Origin: Tillus elongatus
Lineage: Eukaryota > Arthropoda > Insecta > Coleoptera > Cleridae
Length of the DNA: 64,000 nucleotides
Direction: 5' to 3'
Assembly: GCA_964006375.1 (NCBI GenBank)
Contig: OZ023266.1
Location: forward strand, 19,104,590 to 19,168,589
The notes beneath the pieces are model-generated. The model was not told the origin of the DNA. It saw only the letters and a program-made list of their open reading frames with translations, and searched no databases. This document shows positions 1-13,200 of the stretch, in pieces. Numbering within the stretch: position 1 is the stretch's first letter; every line of letters starts with the position of its first letter. The position numbers were made by a program, and so were the translations under genes.

Positions 1-370
1 GAAAACTCAATAAAAGAAAATATATAGATTGCAAAAACAAGACGACAAATTAATAACAGCACAATACCTTCTGAAAATGAAGTTAAAAAAAAGGGGAATG
101 GAAACATGGAAACACCAAAGGCTTTCAGATGTTGACACTCTTATACCATAATCCTTAATACAGAATAAGTAACTATTAGATAAATTATTTTGAACAAAAT
201 TTAAAAATCTTTGATTCATGTACTTATATCCTAAAATTTGTTTAATTAAAAAAATAAAATTTTTGCCCCATGCTAATTTCAAGATATATCAAATAAAACC
301 TTAAGATATAAGGAAATAACATGACATCTGGAAAAAGAAGAATTATGACCAACTTGGCATCACAGGAACC
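1..370. other. AT-rich stretch without a supported gene
   Basis: I see no gene here. A minus-strand frame of about 90 codons is open but has low-complexity, hydrophobic content, no recognisable motif and no splice partner, so I do not call it coding. Confidence 0.5.
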
Positions 371-387
371 TTACAATGGCTGAGTTC

Positions 388-473
388 CCAGACGCCAGCA
401 GCTGCCAACAGTTGAATTGTTATGTCAAAAAATGCTGACAATAATTCAACTGTTGGCAGCTGCTGGCGCCTGG
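388..473. repeat. Near-perfect 31-bp hairpin of a palindromic repeat family
   Basis: The arm at 388-418 pairs with the arm at 443-473 at 30 of 31 positions (the only mismatch is A for G at position 5), with a 24-base loop containing TTATGTCAAAAAATG. Related GGCGCC...GCAGCTG...TTATGTCAAAAAAT sequence recurs at 35046-35165, 35358-35400 and on both sides of the LINE at 61311-63562. It looks like a foldback MITE-type repeat. The transcript would fold into a long hairpin, but nothing here shows that it is expressed. Confidence 0.75.
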
Positions 474-485
474 TGTACCCGGCCA

Positions 486-2320
486 ATATATAGCATAGGT
501 AGTCCCCCATCATATATTTGAGTTGATATATAAATTTAAATGTAGCCCTTACTAACAAAAACACTTTAATAAATATGTAAATGAAAAGAAAGAAATGTTC
601 GATGGCTCTTGGTGGCTAGAATTAAAACACCCCTGACTTCTGTTATGGAGTAATATATATTAGCAGGTAGTGATAACACAGATCACTGCATGCCAATTTT
701 AAAATAAAGTTTTGCGTCCCGCTATATCACACATTAATTAGCTGTATTCTTTGTGTGTCTGATGATATCAGTCATATAATATGACGACTCACACACTCTT
801 CTTTGTGTATGTTCAATTTGTAGACCTTTTTAAACTTTGTTTGTTAATAGTTTTTAATGTAATATAAACATTTATCAGTGTAATATATTATTATTTACCA
901 TATTTGCTAATTTCCCTGAGTAAATCATTTAAATATGATAACATTCTGGAAAGGGATTGTAGCAAGAAGGTAGGATAAACAGAAGAACTAAGTTGTTTAG
1001 CCAATTATTTCCAAGGGTGGTGTGTAATCAGTGATTATATCATGAAAACAGCTATTTTTATACCAAAGTTATGTGGTTGTGAAATCGTAGGTCAATTATT
1101 TACAATGTGAGACATCTGTAATAGAAAAATAAGTGACACGCTGTTAACAACACCAAACTACATTTAGATTAGTGATGGGCGCATCCGAATGAAAAATACT
1201 CGACTGTCCGATTATTGATATATTCGGTACATTCTGATTATCAAAAAAGTTCAAAGACACGTAGATTTGCATGTTTGCTAAATATAATGTTGTGCTACTA
1301 TGGATCTTATGCATCTAAAATCATTCAGATTACCATCCGAATGAAATAGTTGGTTTTTTGCCTTAGAGTCTACAGTAAAGCTATCTTGCTCGTTTAATAG
1401 GTGCAAGGCTCTGAGAGCCTAAACCTCATTCATTCGGGACACTATTCGGATTATTTCGACTCCAGAGCCTAGAGTAACGGAAATGTACTTGTATTGCAAG
1501 TGGAAGAACATGCAAATTTCGACCGTAGCCATCGTTGCATTATATTATATTCGAATATATCCGCTCATAAAGTTCACAGTGTGGCATATCATTCGGCCGA
1601 CAGTTCTTTCGACCGACAGTTCGTTTAGTCGACACTACAATAGAGCGGGGATTCGAGCGAGAATATCGCTTTTTTCAGTATTTGTCTGGCGGACTGGGTG
1701 AAACGTTGTTTCCTTGTATAACACCTAATATTGATCTCTGCTTCATATTTAGTTGTAAAACATGACATTAAAGCGAAATTGAAATAAAAATGCCAATTTA
1801 TATGCAGGGCAATACGCACTTCTTATATGTTTAGAATGGCTTACCTAATTGCATAGCAATATTTTGAGATTTAGTTTGATTTTTGTTTTGCTTTAATATA
1901 ACATTGTAAATTTTTTTTAATTAGATACAAATAAACATACTTATGGGTAATTAATTGTTATATATGTAAATATGTATGAAACTCAATCCTGACTCACCTT
2001 AATAAAAAGGTCATTTTCTAATTTAAAAAAAATCGATATAGGATTTATTCCATATTTTAATTACAAAAATGTGATGTAAAGTAAAGCTACATATTATTAA
2101 GCATTTATTTTCTTATTTTCAAGAAAGTTATCTTTGATGGCATCTACTTTTTCACATTTTATGATGCATAGTTGCACAATTGTTTGAAAATTTATAGTTG
2201 ATGGCAGAAGGTTAAGTACTTCTTTTTATAAATGTATATAGGCAATGAAGAAAAAAATCATTGGAAATTGAATATGTGGTCATGCCATTCAAGTTATTTG
2301 TGTGAAAAAAATATTACTAA
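486..2320. other. Non-coding stretch with one possible transposon terminus
   Basis: No gene is supported. TAGTGATGGGC at 1170-1180 resembles the end of a dispersed element; the opposite orientation, CCCATCACTA, appears at 3712-3721 and 15625-15634. Several TTCGAC/TTCGG-rich stretches around 1590-1640 look like transposon subterminal sequence but are too decayed to place. Confidence 0.35.
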
Positions 2321-2324
2321 GTGA

Positions 2325-3180
2325 GATGTAAGTAACGCCAGGCAAGTAGACCACAATGGGCCCTCTTTGCCAACACCGGCAACCCAACAACCATGCTCTA
2401 CTCTTCCTCGGTTCCGTCACCAAACCATCTCGACCTCGAAATGAAGGCCATGACGGTTTTCTATCGGACTGAACTTGCCTGGTTCCTCTGTAGAGTCCTC
2501 GAACCGAACAATTCTGTTCTAAGACTCCCAAAAGCCTCGCATTCACACAGGTAGTGGTAAAACGTCTCTTCATTCTCGCCACATTCCTGGCAAATGGGAT
2601 CCCTCTCGACACCTATCAATGTGAGGTGTCTTCTAAGAGCGCAGTGGCCTGTCACCACCCCAATGATGAGGTGAAGCGCAAGTCGACTCCTACCGAGAAG
2701 CCAGACAGTCTTGTCTCTGTCCGGCCCCTCCACGAAGTCCCTCGCCTGCATACAGCCACCGACGACCCTCAGTGCATCTCCATGGCCTCCTCAGTCTAGA
2801 GCGACGGCGACCGCCTTCCTACTTATGCCCATTGCAGGCTCCGGGCCACAGAACGGCCGCCGTGAACCAAGCCTTGCGAGATTATTCGCCACCTCATTCC
2901 CCGCTGCGCCACAGTGTCCCGGAACTCACACAAGTTGCACCTCTTTTGTTCTGGCTAGTCCTGTAAGGGCATCAGCGCACTCCTGAACCAGTGTTGACTT
3001 AATTCTGGCCGCACAGACTGCCCGAAGCTCCCCCTGGCTATCCAAGCAAATGTATACACATTTCTCAGGACTCATCCTCAGATCCTGTCGATTGGCTACA
3101 GACAGGATAGCATACACCTCCGTTTGGAATTCATGGTATATGCGCGCAGAGCATAACGCTCGCGCACCCCAGGCTGTCGA
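2325..3180 (-). mobile_element. 5'-truncated LINE remnant, RNase H family A
   Basis: Minus-strand frames at 2926-3117 and 2461-2751 match, piece by piece, the longer frame at 14757-15383. They give an RNase H segment (CVYICLDSQGELRAV) followed by the C-terminal Cys/His knuckle CQECGENEETFYHYLCEC. The reading frame is broken between the pieces. The 3' end, near 2330, begins the same way as the copies at 14610 and 63845 (GGCAAGTAGGCCACA type). It lies downstream of the last Alms1-like exon, outside the gene. Confidence 0.8.
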
Positions 3181-4107
3181 TGTATATTGCAGCCCCAGAA
3201 TGTGATAGAATAGATAAGACTAGAGAACGAAGCATGACAAGTATTGAGCTTGAAAATGTGGTTTAGTGGCGTTGGTCATAATAACCATTGAAAATAACAG
3301 CTTCAGTTATTTCGCTGTTATTTTGAACTGGATAGTCGATCGATAGTATCCTACATTCCCAAAGCTGTGAGCGAGAGTGAGCACACTAGAGTATAAATAA
3401 CGTGTTTCCTGTTAAGTAATATGTTATGAAATAAAGTCTGCTCTATACTGCATAGCATACCCATAGATATTTATATCATTCCCAGTCGCATGTTCATTCA
3501 TCCTGTTAAATAGTTAAATTTAACAGTTGCCGATGAAAACCGATGTTTATTCATCGAACCTAGTTGCAGTGGAACTGAAACAGATACGAGTCCGAATTCT
3601 GGTTTAGTGTGAAAAGCGTTATTTTGTAGTTGTTATTTTTATAAATACACAACTGGTGGTTACCGTTGCGGCTCGACAACCGTTTAAAAATAACCGACAG
3701 TTAAATAACGACCCATCACTAGTGTTGCAAGCGCGGGGGGAGAATTTTTCAATATAAAAGCTGCAATGTTATTTGGACCAGCAGACATATTTGCCTTGAT
3801 CTTTGGAATGGCTACTTATATAATCATAATTTAATAACTGCCTTTCTGTGCACTTACAAAGCGATTTTCTCCTGCCTGAGTCATAGTTATTTTCTCTTGG
3901 CTGAATTAATTGAGTGAAAACCTATAAGAAGATGATCTAAGATTCAGTACCTAGGTAAGTCAATAGCATTGGGCTTGTAAAGTGTAAATAAGATTTTTAA
4001 CAGCCTGGCAGTAATTTTGTTGATACAACTTCATACAAGAATGTTACTAAGTAAAAGTACCAGGTTTCTTTTAAAATATAACACAAAGTTGCAACAATTA
4101 TCAGTTT
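3181..4107. other. Non-coding stretch downstream of the Alms1-like gene
   Basis: No gene is supported. A terminal-looking motif CCCATCACTA occurs at 3712-3721. The stretch 3480-3720 is rich in short inverted motifs and looks like a decayed DNA transposon end. Confidence 0.35.
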
Positions 4108-4113
4108 TTTATT
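4108..4113 (-). terminator. Poly(A) signal AATAAA of the Alms1-like gene
   Basis: AATAAA on the minus strand, 57 bases past the TAA stop at 4170-4172. The position is typical for a 3'-end processing signal. It is inferred from sequence only. Confidence 0.5.
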
Positions 4114-4169
4114 AAAAATATATATAAAATGTATTATGGCATTATAAAAAAAAATTACCTTAAAATATA

Positions 4170-4259
4170 TTACTTATTCTTTTTTGTACACACAAGTTTG
4201 ACTACATTTACATCCAATGGTAACGTATGGTTTCCTTTTAATACATGTGACCTCAGTTT
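4170..4259 (-). CDS. Alms1: Alms1-like terminal exon (exon 7)
   Basis: The acceptor is a polypyrimidine run ending CTTACAG just before 4259. It opens in phase 0 with KLRSHVLKGNHTLPL, which is how ALMS motifs finish after the ...NRLL..F.K segment, then runs 14 more residues to TAA. The preceding exon ends in phase 0 (FSK), so the join is clean. A plus-strand frame across this interval is a shadow. Confidence 0.8.
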   Translation of the reverse strand, partial: KLRSHVLKGNHTLPLDVNVVKLVCTKKNK

Positions 4260-7200
4260 CTGTAAGAAAAAAAGTTTATATACTCCACCATCTGAATTAA
4301 CATATGAGGTAAGAGCCAAAATTTCCCGGCCTGACTATGTAAGAAACGCCGTTGTTCATGGAACAGAAAGCTATCCGGGAGGGCGTCCCAAGGCGTGGAA
4401 ATATATTTTAGCATTATTTAAATTTATAATTAAAACCATTTCTATGAAAATTCGCTACCATAAACTAGAGTAATTTTTATGTAGTTAAGTGGGTCATATA
4501 GATATTGTAATCGTTGACATTGAAATAATAATAATAATAATAATAATAATACAACTTTATTCATAAAATCCCAAACGGGCAAGGAACACGTCAAACATAA
4601 TATGTAGCAACTCGTTACACAGAGCATTATATATAAACATTGTAAATCCATAATAGGGACTCAATAAAAAAAGGCCCCAAACCTACAGTTAAGGAGTCAT
4701 TATCTAACATACAAAAAAAACATATAAAAACAAACCCATGAAAGGGCATAAAATGCAGAACACTGCGCAAACAAAACAACAATTAACCCACACAACATAC
4801 GCTTTTACGCTTGCACACTTCAACAAATACACCATCATATGTTTATATTAAATCATCATCACTTCACATGTTTATATAAACAATACGCAAGTTTGCTGAT
4901 GGCAGCAATACTCTATGACCTAATTTACTCTATTCAGTAATGCTGACTAATTATGTTTACGTATTATTAAGAAGTAGTAAATCTATATATATAGAGGTGT
5001 TTGTAAATATTAAGAGAGATTTTTAGATTTGGTTTTATAGTTGTTAAGAGAATTTTTTTTGTTAGAGACTTTATTCACTTGTTATTAAATTAGATCGTTA
5101 CCATGTCTGTCCAGTTCAAATTATAACAGTTAAACCGATAAACCACCAGCCCCTTTCATTCTTTTCTCCAGAATATTTTGTTGTAATTTATGCAGGAGTG
5201 TTGCATAATATGACCCGTTAACTATGGTGTTGCATTCTTTAAAGTCTATGAAAAGAATACCCTCACAATCCCAAAAAATCATAGCCATCAAATATTTTGT
5301 CGACTGACAGACCTTAAACTTTCTTGGCAGTGCTTCTCATTTACGCCTCCATTTCATCGACTCCCTTTTGCACAAAGGATTATAGTAGAGAACCATAGTT
5401 TCATTCCCTGTGCAACGAAATTTCAATTTTTGTTATGATAAATCTAATTTCTATTTCATAAAATAAAACTCTGCAAATATTTAATGTTAAGAATTTTGCC
5501 CAAATATCATTTTAAAACACCTGTATATAAATAAAGACCCATATAAAATATATTTCCCAAGTAGATTAAATCAACATTGGAATTTTATCTCCCTGATACC
5601 ACTACCAAAAATGCTTAAATTCGCAAAATTTTCAATCGAGAATAATTTAATCAGTCCATAAGATAAATAAAGACCCCCAAAACTTCTAGAACTAAAAAAG
5701 GATGCATATATTTTTCCATATATAAGCTGGCTCGCTGGCCAGTTGAATTAATTAGGTTTTCGCGTCCAGTTTTCAGATTGATTCGGTTTTCTGCACTCCG
5801 ATTTCAGTTTACATTAACCTTCAAAAGTTCGTTACTAAAAGACCGTGCACCTGCCGTCACAAGGTCCATCTGGATCCTGTGGTGAGAAATATTTTACTAG
5901 TTATATATTTTTACTATTTTTTCTCTTATATACATATGGACCATTGTTCTCGAAACTTATTGCATTAATTTAATAATTTTACTTACTTTGATGACTCGTT
6001 TGTACAGGTGTTAGAGATGTATTGATGGTGAGACTTTGCAAATTTTTTTTTCAAATGAGCGCGAACTAGGACCCCTATAACCCATATCTGGGGTCAGTTT
6101 CAATTTTTATGTGTTTGTATGTGTGTGTGTGTATGTATCCAACTGATAACTCAAAAAATAATTAACCGATTTCGATGAAACTCGGCAAGTTCCTTTCTTT
6201 AATTAATGGTTTGGATGAGTTCGTTAGCGAGGAAAATCAGACAAGGTTTTCCCGGAAAATTTTGTTTTCTTTCGAAACAAAAATTTTCTACGAAAATTAC
6301 AAAGGTATTTTAATGAAATTTGGTGGATATGTTGCCTTGGGAAAGACCTTACTACATACCAAAATTCAACTTTCTAAGTTTATAGAAAATTGAGTTAGTC
6401 AAATTTGAAGCATTTAATGAAAATTCACTACCATAACGCACTTGCTGCGTCCCGAACTTTTTCTTTATTTAAACAGCTTTCTTCATAAAGTTTGAAGAGT
6501 TTTATTAGCCGATTTGTTTGTTTCCGTAGCTTGCCCATGCATTTGTCTAATTAACTGAGATATTTTCTTGCTTTGTTCTTTGTGATTACATCTGGTTCCA
6601 ACTATATTTTTCCATTGTGTAAATAAATAGCGAATTTTGCTAGCCGAGATACTTCAAACTTCCAAGTTACTAGCACTCTATTAGAAACCCATTAGGTGGC
6701 CATGCTGGAGGAATGGGGTTTGGAGGCCTGTAAATAGTCTATGATATCTCATCCCCCAATACGACCCCAGGAGCAGCCAGGGAGACAGGATATTGTAGAG
6801 TATCGACATTTCTGTGTGAATAACCTAATCCAAACCCCCAAGGGTGCAAATCGGTTGGAACAAGAGTAATTTCGCGACCTAAATCCTCATGCTTGGGCAA
6901 AACTAAGACTAAGGGGTAATACACTCGGTTTTATTTTTCATACCTTAGTTTATCTATCAACCCTGGTGAGAACCTTGAACTATGGCTTTACTCTATTGAC
7001 TTTACTTTGTTGTTTACAGCTCATAAATATAAATTTCACCTGTACATATTTTTATTAAGTAAATAAATATTTCTTTTACATATATTTCATTTTTATCTAC
7101 AGTAATATCCCCTGTAAACTTATCCGACCCCTGAAGAATACTCATCTGGACTAGAGTGTACGTAGGTATCCTGCTTCCACAGGGTGGTCCGTCTCATATT

Positions 7201-10200
7201 CCTCTGCTACTTATGGGTTTACAATTTCCCCCAAAATCTTAGATATTTTTAGAAAGTAATAAAGCTCCAGTTAATTTTATTTTTCCGACCGACCAACCCA
7301 CCCTTCGGAAGCGGACGGTTACACCTGTGACAATTGTCTTCAACACGTCCACAGGATTTTCTCCACAGAAGTCTAAAAAGGATCGGGCACATTCAACATG
7401 ATGCTGACGCTGAACGATGTTTAGAGATCCACCTTGCACTAACTTTATCAATGCCTAAATGTTCGTGGAGGATTCGGCGAACGCTTGTATCTGGAAGCCC
7501 CTAGAGTTTTGATAATTCAATCTAATACGAGATCCTCAACAAGGGCAATCTTGTTGTCTGACATGACCGCCACCGTTTTTTCTATTCTTGCATCATCTTC
7601 CAGGGATTCCAGCCCCATTCAAAACTGTTGTGACCAATTTTTTACTACAGAATAAGACGGAGAATTTTCCTTCCAACCGATCTTTGATGCTTTGAGGTGG
7701 AAGACCTTCTCGGGTAAGGAATTCAATAGCGGCTCTATACTCGATTTTCGTGCCTTCTGACAAGTGCCAGTTAAAGAAACTAATTGACATAAAATCCATT
7801 TATGTTTTTCCAAGGCTAATAAGGCTTGAACCAAAGCCTTGCCAAATTTTGACACGCTGCGATACCCTAGATCTATGTTAGGCTGGGAATATTTGGTACT
7901 TACCTCGTAAATGAAAAACAACTATAATGATTTTTGTTTAATTTTGTTTTCTGGTTGCATGCACTGTTTCACAAACCAGTTGGAATAATATCTAATCTAA
8001 TTTTCAAAGTCCATTATAATGAAACAATCAATGACATTAATAAGAACTGTAACATATGACCAAACCCATTTTCTGTAAGAGGTGCTGTGACAATTGTATT
8101 CTCATGTAAAGATTAAAGTTCTTCGTGTTTTGTTGTTTGTAAGTATAAAAAAGTTTGGTGGGTTTTGATAAATAATTTATTTATTTATTGAATACATGCC
8201 CAACAGGATAATACCATTAATAGGGCACCAAACAAAAAGAATAATATGTAACAATATAAACAAAAAATACTTCTAAAAACAAAAATAAATACTGTGCAAA
8301 ACATCACATGGCAGAAATGCCACAAAACAGTGCATATAATGATCCTAATACCCGACAAAGTAAGATATACTCACTCTAAGAATAACCGCAGTCTTATCCG
8401 AATAGAAGTCGCACAAGTTTGCAATGTCATTAAAGTCAGAGCTCATTGTATACACAGGTGATTTCATATACAAGTTAGTCCTTGGTATTGGAGACTTAAA
8501 CACTCTCACCACTCTAGATGCAACCCGTGGAACTGAGAAATTTAATTGCATCAATAAGTCTCGACAATCAACCTCACCATGAAACAAGTTATGCAGGAAC
8601 ATCACAGATGCAACTTTTCTACGCGAATACCAACTCGGTACGCCAGTTTGCATCAACAATTGGCCATGATCGCATCCCCCATGTGGGTAGGTACCAGATG
8701 CCTTATATACAAGGTGTTTTAAAAACTTACGCTGAACATCTTCCAGAGCACCAATATGAACACTATAAAAGGGTTCAAAAACCAAGCTACAATATTCAAG
8801 CCTCAATCGAATGTAGGCAAAATAGATAATTTTCAAGCTATCCAAATTGGAAAATGATCTGCGATTCCTCATAATGAAACCCATCAACTTCAAACAGGAT
8901 GTTGTAATTATTTGAATATGTCCAGTGAAACTTAAATGTTCATCATATACAATGCCAAGATCCTTGTGCGTTTCAGTCCTAGCCAATGGTACACCACCCG
9001 CTTTGTAGGGAAAAGCTATACGGCTGCTTTTTCTAGTGTATGTCATCAATAAAAAGAAAATGCAAATAAAAAGAATATTCTTAAATTGGCTACTTATGCA
9101 AAAAACTTTGAGGTTTCCTAACTCCTTAAATAATCAAAAACGGATGTATGATTATATAAGTTTTTTTCTTAGAATGTGACCTCAGCTTTCATTTGCCGCA
9201 GTTTGATGGTGAGCTAATAAATTACCCTGTATAATAGTTATGGACAACATTAACAGTCACTGTAGCTGTATCCATATGGTTTTCTATTGATTAAGAAAAT
9301 GCATTCAATACTTTTATTTGACAAGCCTTTGAAGACTGTATCCAATTAATGCAGGAGTCCCTCAAGGTTCAGCTTTAGCCCCTACTTTGTTTCTTCTCCA
9401 TATCAATGACCTCCTCTCTAGCATATCCAACCAAGTTCACAGTTACGCGGATGACAGCACCCTCCACTCAAATATAGAATATTCTAACCCTGTCTCTTTA
9501 ACCTAATTAGATGAGGATTGCAGACTTATGGAGGGTTCTGTCTCTGTCGATCTCCGAAAAATATTAGACAGGGGAAGTGGAAATCTTGTACAATTCAACT
9601 CCACCAAATCTCATTCTTGCTTTCTATCTCATAAGAGATACACCAGCCCTTGACCCATCACAATGAACAACCAAGTTATTCAAAGTAATGAGTCCTTTTC
9701 ACTTGTTGGAACTTCTGTGGATCGAAATCTCAATTGGCACCAACATGTCACATCAATTGCAGAAGCGGCTGCTAAGAAATTAGGTTTCCTCTTCCGGGCT
9801 CGCAAATAATTTTCACCAGCTAATCTCTATACCTTATATACTTCACAAATAAGGCCAAACCTCGAATACTGCTCCCAGATCTGGGGTGCCGCTGCCGCTT
9901 CTACACTCGCTATCCTGGACTCCATTCAAAAGAGAGCTATACGTCTCATTGGTGACGCTACCCTCACCCAAAGGCTGCCATCCCTTGCCCACCGACGTGC
10001 CGTTGGTCACCTCTCTCTCTCTTTTATAGATATCTGCACGGGCACTGCTCAAAGGAGCTTTCTTCCATAGTTCCTCCACCTGCGCCCAACAGATCTACCA
10101 GGGGAACAGAGCGAATGCACCCTTTTACTGTCCAGGTCACCTGACATAGAACGTCTTGTTATGCCCGCTCTTTTGTCCCGAGGACTTCCAAGTTGTGGAA

Positions 10201-13200
10201 TTCCTTACTGGCACATGTTTTTGCATCTCCTTCAAACCTCCAAGTCCAGAATTAACATGTTGCCTCTTTCCTCCTTATCGACACCCACAGTAGGATAGTA
10301 TTTAGGCTGTAAGCCCTCGTGGTGTGTTGTTGAAATACATTAAAAAAAAAAGATAGCAGCTATGGTTGGCAAAACATCTAGCAACCCATAAAGTTAGTTT
10401 GGCCACAACAGAACAATTGAAAGCCAAGCAACAATCCAAATAATAAGATTAATAATAATAAAAAAGGTCATAAAACAAAACACTCACCTTACTGAATTGT
10501 TCTGTAAGTAACCGATTTGCCCTCATCAGCTGCTGTTTCTTGTTATCTGTAAGTTTTTGTTGCACTTCTGGCAGTCTTTTATAGTTCTTTTCGTTGATAT
10601 CTCTCATTTCCTTCCCAGTAAAACATCTAGTAACCTCTGAAATTAAAGATGTCTTACTTATAGCAGAGAAAACATCAAATTAAAATAAAACATACTCGGA
10701 TTAGCTATTTTAACAGCTGGTTCTTTCAGTTCCCTTAAATATAAGAGTCTCTTGAGTTCTTCGTTTTCTTCCCTCTGTGATTTACAATTCAACACTGCTT
10801 TTCTCCTTTTCTCTGTGTTTTCTATAAAGTCAGGCCTGTTGAGTTTTAAATATTCCTGAAAAAAACGGAAATATTGACTTTACATATTTCTTTGCAACAC
10901 AAACAATAAATTGATTGTTGTTTCCCGTACTTGGCGAAACCGCTCCATACCCAATTCAAACCTGAAAACATTTTTTCTGGCTTCACAAATTATTCTTCTC
11001 TTCTCTACGACTGGTTTACCGATTTTGTTTTTGATTTACACTGCATTTACTTTGTTCACTCTGCAGTACCCATGGTGCCTATGCTGATGACTGTAAGCTG
11101 TTTGGTTGTCCGACTACATCGGGTGATGTGCTCCAGCGGGATCTGGATGTGGTCATGACCTGGACAGAAGTTTGGCGAAACCCTCTGAATGTTGCTAGTG
11201 TAAGGTGTTGCATGTTGGTCGCAACAACCCTCGGCGTGTTTACCATCTGTACCAGATGTTGTCGCCCCGGTTGAGTCGCACACTGACCTGAGTGTTGCCG
11301 TGACATCGGAGCTGGCATGGACCGCAAAGCGGACTGCAGCGGCAAAGAAGGCTAACAGTATCCTGTACATGTTCAAGAAGTCATTTCCTCGTCCGTCACC
11401 TGAGTTCGCTAGGCAGCTTTACGTTACATATCGCCGTCCACATTTGGGATACAGGATACCCTCTTGGTCTCTAGCTCTGCTTAGGGACAAGGATATTTTA
11501 GAACGATCTCAATGCGCTGCAACACGATGGCCGCAGCAGATTAGGCATCTCACCTACCAGCAAAGGCTTTCCCACCTGGAGCTGCCTTCCCTTTCTGCCT
11601 GATGCAGGAGGTCCAACTTGTGTATATGTAGAAACTAACACGTGGTCTATCTCATGGACCTAGTTCTGCATTTGTGACCCTGGACAGTGATCGGGGACTT
11701 AGACAGACTTCGGGGACACTGGTTCAAGCTGAGGAAGGAACCGTTCCATACTTCCTGCGGGCAGATTCCTTGCGAATCTGTTTAATGCTTGAAACAATCT
11801 GCCCGAGGACATTGCTGCTGCCCCGAGTATAGGCAGTTTCAAGAATCGGCTAGATACTTGCCTGGGACCCGGTGTGGGGGTCTAAGTGCCGTGTGTGTTT
11901 TTTTTCTGACCTTTTTTTTTCAACAAAACACCACGCGGGCTCACAGTCTAAATACTATCGTACAGTGGGTGTCGACAAGGAGGAAAGAGGCAACTTGTTA
12001 ATTCGGGACTTGAAGGTTTGGAGGAAAAGGAGAAACATGTGCCGGCAAGGAGTTCCACAACTTGGAAGTCCTGGGGACAAAATAGCGGGCATAACAAGAT
12101 GTTCTATGTTTGGTGACCTGGACAGTAAAAGGGTGCATTCGCTCTGTTCCCCTGGTAGATCTGTTGGGGGCAGCAGGTGGAGGAACTATGGAAGAAAGCT
12201 AGCTCCTCTGAGCAGTGCCCGTGCAGATATCTATAAAAGAGAGAAAGGTCACCAACGGCACATCAGTGCACAAGGGATGGAAGCCTTTGGGTGAGGGTAG
12301 GGTCACCAATGAGACGTATAGCTCTCTTCTGAATGGATTCCAGGATAGCGAGTGTAGAAGCGGCAGCGGCACCCCAGATGTGGGAGCAGTATTCGAGGTT
12401 TGGCCTTATTTGTGAAGTATATATAATTTAACATAATTTCCTAGCAGCCGCTTCTGCAATTGTTGTGACATGTTGGTGCCAATTGAGATTTCGATCCACA
12501 GAAATGCCAACAAGTGATAAGGACTCATTACTTTGAATAACTTGCTTGTTCATTGTGATGGGTCTAGGGTTGGTGTATCTCTTATGAGATAGAAAGCAAG
12601 ACTGAGATTTGGTGGAGTTGAATTGTACAAGATTTCTACTTACCCAGCCTAATATTATTTGGAGACCTATAGAGACAGAACCCTTCATGAGTTTGCGGTC
12701 CTCATCTAATTGGACTAAAGAGAAAGGCTTAAAATATTGTATATTTGAGTGGAGGGTGCTGTCATCCGCGTAACTTAGAACTGGGTTGGATGTGCTAGAG
12801 ATGAGGTCATTGATGTGGAGAAGAAACAAAGTAGGGGCTAAAGCTGAACCTTGAGGGACTCCTGCATTAATTGGATACAATTTAGAGGAATGGCCATCCA
12901 CGACAACAGAAATGCTCCGGTTGGAGAAGAAATTTACTGTCCAGGTACAAAGTTTTGGTGGTAGGCCATAGGCCGGAAGTTTGTTAAGCAGCGCTGCGTG
13001 CCAGACCTGGTCGAATGCTTTGGATATGCCTAGAGTGACAATCTGGGATTCACCGTGTAGTTCCATAGACTTTCTCCAAGAATGGGTGACAAAGGAAAGG
13101 AGGTCAGCAGTTGATCTGCGTTGACGGAATCCATACTGCCTGTCGTGGATCAGACTGTGTTTTTCAAGAAATTTTAGTAATTCAGTGTTTATATACTTTT

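Noticed and set aside
7..282. Open minus-strand frame at the left edge, with a possible acceptor near 83, considered as the last Alms1-like exon
   Set aside because: It would add only KVLCCY before a stop. The exon at 4170-4259 gives a proper ALMS ending with a strong acceptor and better fit.
4129..4473. Plus-strand frame of 114 codons
   Set aside because: It overlaps the minus-strand terminal ALMS exon, has no recognisable domain and is best explained as a shadow.
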